Shown piece by piece: positions 1-12,900 of a stretch of DNA of 64,000 bases. Location: positions 1,116,001 to 1,180,000 of the forward strand of contig JAUIRK010000099.1 in NCBI GenBank assembly GCA_030549495.1, written 5' to 3'. The notes under the pieces were generated by a model. The model was not told the origin of the DNA. It searched no databases and saw nothing but the letters and a program-made list of their open reading frames with translations. The position numbers and the translations under genes were made by a program. Every line of letters begins with the position of its first letter. Position 1 is the first letter of the stretch. Source of the DNA: Nectonema munidae. Lineage: Eukaryota; Nematomorpha; Nectonematoida; Nectonematidae.

Positions 1-233
1 TTTTTGATGCAAATAAATCAGTCGTCCACAAGGATAAAATTCTTCAAATCAAGAATTATACGGCCAAAATTTAACCTAGAAATACTCTCATAATTCCATT
101 TTTGTTAGCTCTGATGAAATGTTAGCTCTGATCGTGTGCAATTATGACAAAATATAACCACGGTTTCTAAATGTTTCAAATTTCATAGCCATAATTTGCC
201 AAAACATCTTCCATTACCCCACATCCATCGTTA

Positions 234-381
234 AGGCTAAGGTACCATAGGGGGTTTTCATCGAGAAGGCACAATTGCGCCGCTTGTATCGAACTATGAG
301 AAAAGCAGGCTTGATGCGGGATCGAACCCAAGACATTGAGTTATCGAATCCAACATATAACCAACCCTACTCACGCCCCCA
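234..381 (-). repeat. SINE family 1 (tRNA-derived), copy 1 with target duplication
   Basis: Read on the minus strand this has a box A-like GTTGGTTA..GCTGG, a box B-like GGGTTCGATCCCG, then a conserved body (AGCCTGCTTT, CGGCGCAATTGTGCCTTCTC) and a GGTACCTTAGCC tail. The perfect 14-bp direct repeat CACATCCATCGTTA flanks it at 220-233 and 382-395. That is the target duplication expected of LINE-mobilised SINEs, and it fixes the element borders. Confidence 0.85.
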
Positions 382-497
382 CACATCCATCGTTAGCAGA
401 ATTTCAAACAGACTACCTAACTTGGTCATTGTTGGAAAGCGAATTCCCTGTCATCTTCTTTCGGAAGTAAATTGAGCAAGAAAGATTAGCTAAAATA

Positions 498-503
498 TTT
501 ATT
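498..503 (-). terminator. SET: Probable SET poly(A) signal
   Basis: AATAAA on the minus strand, 434 nt past the stop of terminal exon 7. Reading frames at 486-928 overlap this likely 3' UTR and show no recognisable protein. The UTR also holds short GATA/GGTA-type simple repeats near 525-560. Confidence 0.45.
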
Positions 504-936
504 TGATTTAATATTCACATACATAAATAGGTATAGGTATACAGATAGGTAGATATACAAAACATAAAAAACGCAAGAGAAGACAGATGCTGCACTATCA
601 TCACTAAAGATGTGTTGTAGTTGAAAGGGTGTGTTATGTATGGAGTATGTACACAGAGGCAAAGTGATAGGGAGTTTGTGTAACAAAGAGAATGAATGAG
701 AGGTTTTCAAATTAAAATACATATCACGTAGACTTGGTCACAGCGAAGCATACACACAGTTGTATCGCCTATAGTTTTTTTATCATCATTATCGGAGTTA
801 ATTGAAAACAGCATCACAAGAATAGATATCAAAGAAATGGGAGTTTGAGGATCGCGGCTAGTATATATTATGTACATATAGGAGAGAGTATATTGTAAAA
901 GTGAAGGGCTGAGATGAGAGATGCACACATCCCATC

Positions 937-992
937 TTAAGAATCCTGCTTGCTCTCACTCTCTTCCTTTTCTGCGGGAGTATCTGCAGCAT
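937..992 (-). CDS. SET: SET terminal exon 7 (spliced acidic C-terminus)
   Basis: After a strong acceptor (pyrimidine tract then TTTTTAG), the frame gives [17 protein letters not shown] and a stop. Joined to exon 6 it makes ...[12 protein letters not shown]. The phase matches exactly and the residues are acidic and serine-rich like other SET tails. The 3.1-kb intron and weak donor keep confidence moderate. Confidence 0.65.
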
Positions 993-3900
993 CTAAAAAG
1001 ATTGAAACAAAATTTTCGTATCAAAATCGTGGGGATTAATCGCAATCAGTAGAAATTCGTCGATTCCTCATTCAGGCTTAAGTTTAGATATAACATTTTT
1101 GGACACAACTTTTCAAGGCCTTAATTTTTTGGAGCAAACAAAAAAGTGCTTTATTTCAATGTATTAACCATTTTGTAGTAGTGGGACTATTAATCGGAAT
1201 CGTAAGAATTCGGATTTTTCATGAATCGGAATCACTCGGAAAAATTCATTGCTACCTCGCGATTCTTAAATTATTTTTTGAAACAAACATAAATAAACAA
1301 AGTTAACATTCTATGTATAGCAAGACCTATTGTTGACTAACTACTCTTTCTGATAAACATTTTCCACATTACTGACTGTAGTCAAAAACTGTAAAACGAG
1401 CATTATATGTTTTAAATTTAAATGCTATTTAGAATAACACCTTTCTGCTTGATTAGTATAATAATATTCTAAAATCTACATAATAGTAACACCTATGAAT
1501 GTATAGATAACAAACAATACTTGATTGAAAATACTCTACACTTCAAAGAGGTCACAATTCCATAAAACCATTTATTAAGATTTTGATGTTTTTTTTATGT
1601 TTTCTCAACGTAATCAAAAATCATTACTAATTGAATACTTAATTGAGTTGTGAAAAATAAATTTAAAAAAATCGCGATAGTACAAAACTTTAGTATCATC
1701 CCATCACTACCATTTAGAAATGGAGAAATTCAATAAGCAAAAAAAGATTTTTCATTCTAGATAATTCAAAACATTATTAAATCGCCTTGTTTTTTATTTT
1801 GTTTGAAAAAGTCAAAATCTCGGAAGATTGTGCGATTTTGAACTTATAAATGAATAAGAGGTAAAAACATATTTTTCTTTTTAAATACACAGTAGATACA
1901 TTACAACAATTTTATGGGCATAAACACGTGTTCCAGTAGATCCCTTATAACGCAGGTTCGTGGTTTGGACCTCACCATCCGCCTTATAAAGGATATACTG
2001 TGTAGTTCAAAACAGTGAGATGCACGCCATTATTTTTAATTTGCTTTAAAAAAATCTAAATTTGGGAAGTTTTGATTTATTTCGGTAAAAAGTCGAACTT
2101 TTTTTTCATTGGACACTGTTAATAGTGATTGATGCACAGATCTAATATTTTCCACTAGTTATAAAAGATGGTATCGATGTCACAAATTCAGAATTAGCAT
2201 TACACTGTTTACAGAGAATCCGAATTCAAGATTTTAAAGACAATGATGTATATCACAAATCACTTTGAGAGTCAAGCTTATTTCTTTCATCACAAAGATA
2301 TACTAAAATCCTTTATTGAAAATTGATATATCAAACTGTCTAAATTTTTATACTTCGAAAAAACATACATATTTTGAGTTTACCTCGCCCTAGAGGACAG
2401 CTCTGGAATGACCGTTAAAATGCGTAGCAAAAATGGAATTTGTAATGAAAATAGGAAAACATTTAGGCTTCATCGCAGTGTCGGCATACGATACGTCAAG
2501 TTTCAGAAGTTGTACCTATGAAAAAAACTAAACTACCAAAAATATCGATCTTTGGTACGTTTTATTTTATCGAAGCTATGCGTTGTAAATAGGTTTGTCA
2601 AATTCAAGCCCTTAACTTGAGTGATGCAAACACATTCCAGTCAATAAGGTTTGTTGATATATTTCTTCATCACAAACATATGTAATATACTCCATAAAGA
2701 ATATCACATGTTATAAAGTACCTTGGCGAAGCCTTTTTAAGATTTGACAAGGCGAGACCAAAAATATTTTTAAGGGATGATGTTGCAATAGGGGAAGCAA
2801 CATTTTTAATTGAATATACTAGCGTGTTTTTAAGGAATTGAAATAGTCAAATAAGTTCAAATAACAATTATGCCTTTTTTGGAATTGAAGTCGCCAAACG
2901 GGGAGACAGTCTGATAAACAATTAAGACTACCACCTACCAAGTTATACGATTTTCTCTTAAAATAAAAGATGAAAGAGTAGATACTCAGAAATTATATTT
3001 TTAATGTCATTTTAAATAATTAATTAATTTAATTAAGTGATAAAAGTTTGATCACCATAAAAAACGACAATATTGAGAGCATTCACTTTGACGTTGCAAA
3101 TATTGAATTTTGAATAAACTTTTTCGCCATTTATCTAACTGTGTGTGAATTTCATGTTTAACATTTTGAAATTTGAAAAAATATATCAAATTTGATGTTT
3201 ATGAATTTTGCTTAGCAAACTCTATTATTTCAAATCAACTTCCTAAAAGCGTCTCTTTAAACGGTGTACTAAAGAATATTGGAGGTAATTATTTATTCTC
3301 AAAGTATGCACTTCTTTTTCATCATGTTTGATGAAGAATTACTTTTCGATTTTTTTCTCAAAATTTGGATACGAAACAAATTGAAAATACGAAATTTCTT
3401 TTTGAACCGTAACGAAGGCTATCACTGCTTCCAAGTTTTAAAGACACGACAATAAATATTTTGGGTCTGGTTAATATCTCTTAATAGAATATTTCTTCTT
3501 CAATCGAGAGAATCGGAAAAATTTTGATTTAGTTTTAAGTTTAGAATCTAAATTTTGCTCATTTATTTTTAATGTTTTTAGCTTTTTGTGAAATAATTGT
3601 ATATTTTTTGACAATAAATTTCATTTATAACTTCTATTAAGTATTTTTTGTTTTTTAAAAAAATAAGAATATCAACTTTAATATTTTATATTCCAATAAA
3701 TAAAAAACGATTTTTTATAATAAAAAAAAGTAAACATAATTTTAGGACCATCAGTTACAAAAAATTAAAGATGTTATAAACCAAATTAAAAATGAGTAGC
3801 TTAAAAGTTATAATGTCATACCCTAGACATGTCACTCTTCATACTAATAATAATTAATGTTAGTAGCGAAAAAACAGGACGACTCAATGTTTTAATTTTA

Positions 3901-6900
3901 CGAGTCTGGGATGGTCAGCGCTTTTCTGACTCCAACTCCTGAGTTTCACCAGATACCAAATGCGACACCTATCCGTTAATAGTCCGTAAAATTTTTCCAG
4001 AAAAGATGAATGGTGGGTTAACTTCACCATGACAAAACACTGCTAACTGTTCATTAATGGAAAATTGTTCTTGACTAGAAAGATACGATGAGAACAGATC
4101 AAAAGAAATCACCAGCTTCGTTGTCTTCTTGCAAGTCGGCGGCATCTCCTTCGTTTTCTTCTCCGTCATAAATGTCATCTTCTTCGTCCTCGTCTTCGGA
4201 GCCGATACCCATCTCATCACTCACAATTCCATTTTCATCAGCATCCAACTCTTGAGCTAAAAAGTATTGTAGAGGATTCGGCCACAAATCATCTTTGATT
4301 GCCTGCGGGAAATAGAGAAAAGATAAAAGCATATGAATCTTGCGAAACCGCTCAATACATAGAAATTAAAGGTAAATTTCGGGTAAAAAGAGGCGAGCAG
4401 TATTGCTTTCTAGAAGCGTTCCTGAAAATAAATACATTTCTCTCCGAGGTATGATGTATAGTGAGTGCATCGATTCAAATCTTCACCCTCGTTTTCTATT
4501 CTTACCATATGTCTCTAATCCCTCGATATAGAGGTGCAAGTGACGCTTCAGTCAAATCCTCTTTTGTCGTTGCATGCTTAACTTGTAGAATCAAGATCAA
4601 CACGTGGTAACGTACAGTATCGCCATTTGATACAACTTATCGTATCGTTTAATCAAACATTTTGTGAGTTAAAATAAAAAGTCACTTTCTTAGCTGATCA
4701 GAAAATGCACAATTCCTTGTAAACAAGAATCTTCAGAGCTCTTTTTTCTGATGGGTCGACAAATTTTAAAGCACAATGATTAACAAAAACATTTTATATT
4801 ATTTTTTAAAATATATACATTTGGTTTTGGTATTTAATTTTTGGCATTTGAAATGAAACGATTACACGTGGTATTTAACTAAAAAATAAATTTATTTTAG
4901 TGTGCTTAGATAAAAACGTGTCACTCTTAACAATATGGCGAAATTCATGGAGGCTACTTTCATTGGTAAGGTGTGCACGAAGCTAGCCATAAAACACCTT
5001 CAAATCAAAATGGATCAAATTGACAAAATTTTAAAATCAGAGCTGGACAATGATTTCCAGATGCCAGCAGCATTTGATTTGACGACAATTTTAAAATCAA
5101 GAACTGCAAATATTCATGTCTAAGCAGAGAGAGTGTCCGAAAAATGAAGCAAGAACTCCTTTTGAGACTTGATTTTCAATTAGAAGCAGAGCTATCATGA
5201 TATTTATTTATAATTGAACAAAATGAATTCCTTTTCATTAAAATTAAGTTTACACATCAAAGGAATTTATAAAAAAAAATAAATTTAGAAAAATCCAAAA
5301 AAGATTTACATTCATCACATATTCTCCATTCATTGTAAAAAATATCTGGATTTGACCCCATTTTGGGACAGCCTAATGTCTCATTTGATGTACTATTTGA
5401 GCAAAAATAAGAAATTTTAACGCGTTAATGAACCGAATATACTCAGAAGATATCTACTGTAAAGAAGATTTGTAATGAAAGGAATTCATAAACGCATGCT
5501 CTCAATTTTTGTAAAGTTGACTCTGCTCACCAACCAAGCTTCAGCAGGTGTTATTATTTTGAATCCTTTTCAAAATAACACTTCATTTTTAAAATTAAAA
5601 AAAAGGACGACTTAAATTTAATTCAGCTCTTTTAAAGGCAATGCTTTTTGAAAAGTTATGTCAGCCATTCTTTTTGAACAAACTTCCATTCAACTTAAAA
5701 CAAATGACTTTAATTTCCTTATAAAAATTAATTATAATTCAATTTTTTTAATATACTTATATTTAATTTTTGTTTTATCAGGATTCTAGAAAATCAACTT
5801 CCACTTTTTGATATTTTAAAACGAATCTACCGTCATCTAGAAAGAGCTGATGGGCAGCAACTTGCGCATCACGGATCTAAATAAAACGTTTTTCGCAGGG
5901 ACCTTTTTAAAGAAATCATGAAGTGGGAGTCTCCTTGAAAAAGTAGAAATGAAAAATTACTTCTGCGATATCATCAGTGGAAGGATCGCCACATTCAGAG
6001 TACCACGAGAAGAAGGTTCTGGGAAAGTCTAACTTTTTGGTGGAATTTCTAGAGGCGGCAATCGACTTGACCTTGTTTGCGATCTCATTTCTCTCCTTCC
6101 AAATGATTGGCGTGCATTTGGTTACAGGGTCTGTTAAAGAATTAAAAAGCTGAAATTAAGATCGCGAGGCAAATGACGAAAAATTTTATCCAAGTCTTAG
6201 AGGTGTATCGGATGTGAATTTTTTTACATCCTTGGATGCGGATATTAGATTTGACATCCTAGAGGATGCGGATATCCAAACAAATTTTTATGCGAATATA
6301 AAAAATTATGTTTTATATTTTACAGTATCTTACTATATTAATCCCCTTTTCCCATTTTTTACTAGAATTTAAAGACATAACAAATCTTGTAAGTTTTAAA
6401 CAAAAAAATACGAAAAGTTACAATAGATATTTATAAAAATTGATTTTAAATCGCGAAAGCGGATGTTAACATGAAAAAAATAGATGAGGATGTAAATCGG
6501 CTGTAAAATTTTTGCGAATGATCCACATATGGGAAGCGGATATCCGATACATCTCTAGTGTAGCTTATCAAAATAATTGACCTCTGTTGATGAGCAGCGA
6601 AACAAAGTAATTAAATTTTGGTTATTGGTCGATGTGGAAACCAAATATGTTCTCAATATCATTTCCTATTCAGGCACTAAAGAAAAAGAAATGGAAAGAG
6701 TCTAGCAGAAGACGCTGTTTATCAGAAATAAAATAATCAGATCAAATTGTACAGTAATTATAAAAGAGTTAATTTTTATAGTCCCAGCATTAAAACAAAA
6801 AACCCGTTAATCTTATTTCTAGAAAGCACGATTCTCCATTTGTTTCAGACAAAAGAAAGCAAAAATCATATTTCATATTGTTTTATAATAAAAACAAGGT

Positions 6901-9900
6901 TGGTGTGGATGTACTTGATCATATGGTAAGAATGTAGTCTACACACTGTGCATCAAGGTGGGCATTTAGCTGCTATTTGACCAAATATATTAGACATTTC
7001 CTTGTTGAATGCTTGACTGGTTCCCTATAAGATCGCTTTGAAGACACAAATTCCTTGTAAAAAGTTATTAATAACCCTTTCGTGAACATTGTATCATATA
7101 TGATACATAAACAATTTTACCTCCGTCTGCTTTTTCAAATAGTAATCTTCTGCTTTTTAATAAATATCGTCTGATTTTTCTGCTCACGAAAGGGTTATAA
7201 TCTTGCTTAATGAAGAATTAAGAGAAACTTATGTAAAAGGTAAAAAGCATTTGGTAGCTAAAACAAAAAAAATGTTGAAAGAAAGGACGTAATAATACGA
7301 GTGTAAGTATTTGTCATACTTATTCAAAAATAAGCTGTGGTGGCAGCTGTTCCACCCAGCATTCAAGATTGATTACAGTTAAATGCAAGGAATCTTTTGG
7401 ATAGTCTTTTTTTCTCTATCTTTTAATGCTTTCCCAATACATTTTTTCCTCTATGTTGTCAATTTATTTATACCTTTAATTATTTAGCGTCGATTTCGAC
7501 ACACTGGTTAAGCTAGGCAGGTAGTAAAATTTTCTGGCCATTCCAGTGTTAAATATCCCAATCCAACTCTGCAAACCGGTTTTTTCCCTTTGTGATTGTA
7601 CAGCTAATCAGACGTGATTTAGATTTATAAAACCGACTCTGGTGATCTCTTACTTTGATTAGATGATCATTTAAAAATGAGGTGTTAACAGTTAAATATT
7701 CTCATTTAATTTTGTAACGACCACAAGAAAATCGGTTTTGGTCCCATTTTGGGCTTCGAAATAGCAGTTTTCAAGCACTATACATTGTAATAATGAAAAT
7801 CAACAGGGTATCTCTATACACTAAATGACAAATAAAAATTTTTTTATAAAAGTGTTGCGAAAATCAGTGAATTTTTGCTTCTGGAAATTGAATAATTAGT
7901 GCCACTCTGAGTTAGATCAGTTTTAAGCTAAAAGAGAAGAAAATATAGTAAAAATAGAAAATCTTGATAGTGAAAAAGGTGAGTGTTCGGTGAAATTAAA
8001 ACTGGCGAAGAAGGCCGACTAATACATTTGTAACCGAACCGTAATTCACTGGTTAATCCAATTCGCAAAATCTTTAGCAAATAATAATATTCTTACACGC
8101 ATAAAAACTTCTAAACTATTCTAACACATCTGCCTTATGTAATTGTCATGGTTTTTTAAAAACCTACATTCCATAAACTTGGCTTTACGTTCTCTTTCTT
8201 GTAATTATGTTTTAATAAAATCTCATTTGATTTTTTTCGTTTTCAAAAGAAATGCTTTTCAATTAAATAATCTATATGAAGAAATGTGTGATCATTAAAA
8301 ATCGCTCCTATTATCATGTTTGGGTTTCCTTCCCAATTGGCGCAACAAATATTCGTCCATCTTGAAATAATTCGCTATTAATCGCATAGCGTTAATATAA
8401 ATGGGTTATTTACCATTACTTTGAAACTATTGTAAAGGAATGTAACCTATTTGTTTATATTGAAAACCTCTATATAACGACTACTTTACTGTGCATATAA
8501 AACAAATGGTAACAAGACAATTTGGTTCTGAAAAAATGTATTTCTTGGTATAGGATAATATGGTACAGAAGAATTTATAGTACTAGAGCGCATCACTAAT
8601 GTTTGAAGGGAAATCCAAGCACCTAACTCTGAAGCATTTAACAGCACAGTGTGAATAAAAGCTGGACACTCATTAAGCCCTGAAAATGAAGGCTGATTAG
8701 CAAAAATAAATTGTGAAGCTGAAACAAGACCAAGTTATCGGGGAGCGAAGAGTGGGAGAGGGAATCCTCTAGTATGTAATTGATTTAGCAACAACACAAA
8801 TATTATCTGTTAAAAATGAAGGAAGCACCTTTAGAACAGATATGGAACTCTTTGCACAGAACTCTATTTTCAAAGAATGGGTTTTCGTCGAAATAAAATT
8901 TTATGAGGTAACCAGATCGAATATCTTCAAATTCAACGACTTCCAGCTTGAAAAAGAAAAGAACATAAGTGAAGGCCTTGCAACGCATTAGGGTGAAAAA
9001 GACATACTTTGGTCATGTAGTGCAGGCATTCTTCCTCTTCTTCATACAAGATAGCGGATATCTCAGGCTGATTTACGAACTAAATTAGGCAAATACAAAA
9101 TCGACTTTAAAAGATAAAATGTGTAAAAGCATTGATCATAATGTGAATGGGCGAGCTTGCGTGCACCAGACACTCCTAGCAATCACAGAGGCTACGACAG
9201 GGGGCGCCAAATTGGGTTTCGCCTCTCAATAATTTTGGCGCGTACACACATATATCTTTTATATATTATTATTTTGAATTTTGAAAAAAAAATAAACTTT
9301 GCTTAAAAAAGTGGGAACAAAATAAATTTCTATACTATATAATACTAATAAAAAATCAAAGACACTAGTAGAAAATTTTAAAATAAATCTAATTACATAC
9401 AAGTTCACCCCCAACACCCAAACACTTCAAAAATGTGGCTTCCGGTGTTAGAGACTCTATAAAGTGATTGGGAGTATAGAATTCCAATAAAAATAAGTAT
9501 ATTATGAGAACCAATAAAAAATTAGATCAAGAATATAATGCTTTTCTCTTCCATTTTCAAATTTTTTCAACATTTTAAATTGAAAATGGAAACATATCCC
9601 AAATGATTACCAATAAGTTTTTGCTGGAAAGTTTTCCAAATATTTCCAACGTATTGACATTTGACTAAAATATTTTTTAATTAAATGGCGATATATGATA
9701 TTTTCGAGACTTCAAGGGCTTTTAAGCTTTTTAATTCTCGAAGGAATAGACATCAGACCCAAAAGAAAATTAATCTCACGTTATATTGTCATTCCATCAA
9801 AAAATAAAATCTTTTAAAATGATTAGCATGATTGAAACTTCCAAACTATCACTACTGAGCTATCCACACAACCTATTTCTTGTTAATGCAACAAAAATTT

Positions 9901-12900
9901 TCAGCGGTATCTAAATTATGTCAAAAAATATAAGATATCATACATTAAAAGAAAAGTTTAATGTTGAATTTATAATTCTTGTTTCTGAATCAACTAGGAA
10001 TTGCAGAATTATTCAGAGAAAATGAAGACTGTTTCGAACACAAAAAATGTTCTTTTTATGGATAAAGTTGAATTTTTAGTGGAAGCAAGACCAAAAATGA
10101 CGTGGGTTTGTCAGGAACCACTTCTTATATCAGTGACAGGTGCTAGGAGCTGAAATAGTTGAATTGTAGCTGCGATGAATAAATATTCAATGATCGATCA
10201 TAGATCACAAAATGATTCGTTGAAATTAATGACAAATGTAAGGAAGCGAAAAATGATGAACCCCAAATCGATAATGCAAGAATTTATCACTACAAAGGAT
10301 CAGTATGAAAAATAAAAGAATTGCATATTGTAATTATCCAACTTTTTCCTTTTTCTCCGTTTACAAATCCTACCGAAGGTATTTTTCAATATGGAAAAAA
10401 TTAGTTATTTGAAAAATGAGAAAGAATTTTCCTGGCAACTACACTACCTTTTAAAAATAAATAATATATTTTTGCCTCAAAATCATATTTACATAGTGAA
10501 TATACTTTCTTAAGGACAACCTCAAGACGAGGTATTTGAAAATGAAAGTACTGGACTACTGGTACAACTGCATAAGATGGTATAAGAAAGCTAAACAAAT
10601 ACATACTATACTTTTTGAAAAAAGATTAAAATCATTTTTTTCTTCAAAAAAAATCATAATAGCAAAGGATATCATAAACAAGTTCTATATACATGTGATT
10701 AGTTAGAACTAATAAAATCATTTAACCAAAAATTTCGGGAATTTACAGATAATCTAGAATTTTCTCAAGAATTTACATTGATAAAAAATGTGTCCGTTTT
10801 ATGAGACCCAAAATTAACACACAAACATAAACCTTCAACATTTTTAGCTCATTTTATTGGAAATCTCTGAGAAAAGTATTTTTAGTGATCTTTTCATCAA
10901 GAACTTAATGTATTGAGAAATTTTGTTGACTCCTTCAATTTAGTTAAAGCGTCAAGGATTTAATTCCTATGTATTAATTGTGGATTTATTGAGGCCAATT
11001 TTTATGTCGTTATTTTGAGTTGGCGGAGACAACAAAGAAAAAGTTCAATTTGTCAAAATACGGTTTCTCAAATTAACTTTTTTTCCCGAATTTTAGTTCG
11101 GATATAACTAATCTATTAATTCCAGCGTTTCGGAGTACTCCATATGGTTACACAAAAATTCAGCTTCAAAATTCTATTCGATAAGGAGTTCGAATCCGTC
11201 ACTTTTCCTTGTAAAAGCTCTAAATCGTGATTAAACGAAATAAATTGAACGGTTCCTAGAAACAAGTCGTTATATGCAGCTTCTAATATTTATATAATTA
11301 TGAAAAAAACTGATATTACTGAGAAAGACAGCGATATGTGTTTGGCGTGAAATAATAAGTATTATTGATGAGTGGTGAGTCAACAAAAATGCTGTATTAC
11401 AAAAAAAGCGTAGTAATTATTATAATGAAGAAATGAATTACAGCAGAAACCCAAAAGTTGGGAATTTCTTGGATGAGTTTGTTGCGCTCTTCAAAGTGTG
11501 GCTTCCTCAGTTCATTGTAGGTTTGCTCCACCTTCAAAATTTCTTCGCTCGCTTTCTCGTTCAAAATGTCAATCTTGTTTTGACAAGCATCAATCTTTTC
11601 CAAAATTAATTGCGTGTGCGAGTCATAATCATGAGAGCCATTGTCGCCACTGATAGCTGCTTCTGAAGTATACAAAATTATCTGCTAAGCATATATTGCT
11701 CACATAAAACAAATTTCTATATACAATATTCAAATATAAAAATTAGTAGAACACAATATTCCTTCCACCCTCCCTTATAAGCAAATACCCCCCCCCCCCC
11801 CATGTAAAACATAATACAATTAAACTTCCTCTCATATACTCTCTTAAAGTTTTGTCTCCATTAAAACAAAATGAAATATCAAAGATCTTTGCTACTATGG
11901 AGCAAAATGACGAATATCGGAGGAAAAATTTTGATTTAAAAAGTTCTGCCACAGCAAATATTTTCATTTCCTTTTTTATCATATTCCCTAGGAAAGCTAA
12001 TTGATTTAAGATCTTTAAGAAAGGGCACAAACTGAAGACTTACTCATTTCCACTAGAATTGACTCAATTGTAAAACCTGCACAAAATCATCATATTTAAA
12101 AACAATAGGAACTAAATTACAATGTAATAACGAAGCATTTCCACTAAAAAATTTACTTATTTAAATAAATCACAAGTTAAAAATATCTTAGTCTTCCTAT
12201 GAGTAGGGTTGGTTTAGATGCTGGATTCGATAACTCAAGGTCTTGGGTTCGATCCCGCATCAAGCCTGCTTTCCTCATAGTTCGATACAAGCGGCGCATT
12301 GGGCCTTCTCGATGAAAACATTCCCTTTAGTTTTCCTATATTTTTTTGACTTTTTAAAGAATATTTCGTTATTCTATGATTAATTGAGAAATGTGCTATC
12401 TAAAATCGTTCAAACCTAGTTTATCAATTCTTAAATCTAGCAAAATATAAACAGAAATTTGATCCTGTCTCATTAAACATTTGTATCAGAAAACCTTTTG
12501 GTTGGAGATGACAATCAAGTTGTCTACCCGCGTTCAACCGTACAGGTTATATATATATGGGTATATACAATATATACCGATGTAAGTTAACATTTAAACA
12601 CCTTAAATATGCCTTCAAAAATAGGCCACGACAACAGTCGCTAGTCTTAACGATTGAAACAGAGGCCCCCCTCATAAATTAAGTAGAAATTTGATATTAA
12701 AAATAGTCTTGTAACGAGGCTAAACATGAACGCAAACTTCAAAATGACTAGTATATCATATATATCGGCAAAGTGGTCGATATCGACACCTGGGGGTCCA
12801 TAACAGATCTTTAGGGGTCGATAAGATAGAAAAACTTACCAAATTGTTCTATGCTTTTTTTAGTTTATAGTAGTAATAAATCTCATTTTTCTTTTAAAAC

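Noticed and set aside
275-475. Plus-strand 66-codon frame
   Set aside because: It is a translation of SINE family 1 copy 1; a similar peptide ([22 protein letters not shown]) appears from copy 5 at 61,990-62,181.
486-928. Two minus-strand frames of 73-78 codons
   Set aside because: They lie in the probable 3' UTR of SET, are low-complexity and match no protein pattern.
3969-4220. Minus-strand frame [17 protein letters not shown]
   Set aside because: Out-of-frame shadow of the SET acidic exon.
4935-5123. Plus-strand 62-codon frame in a SET intron
   Set aside because: No family resemblance, no sign of splicing or conservation; AT-rich chance frame is likelier.
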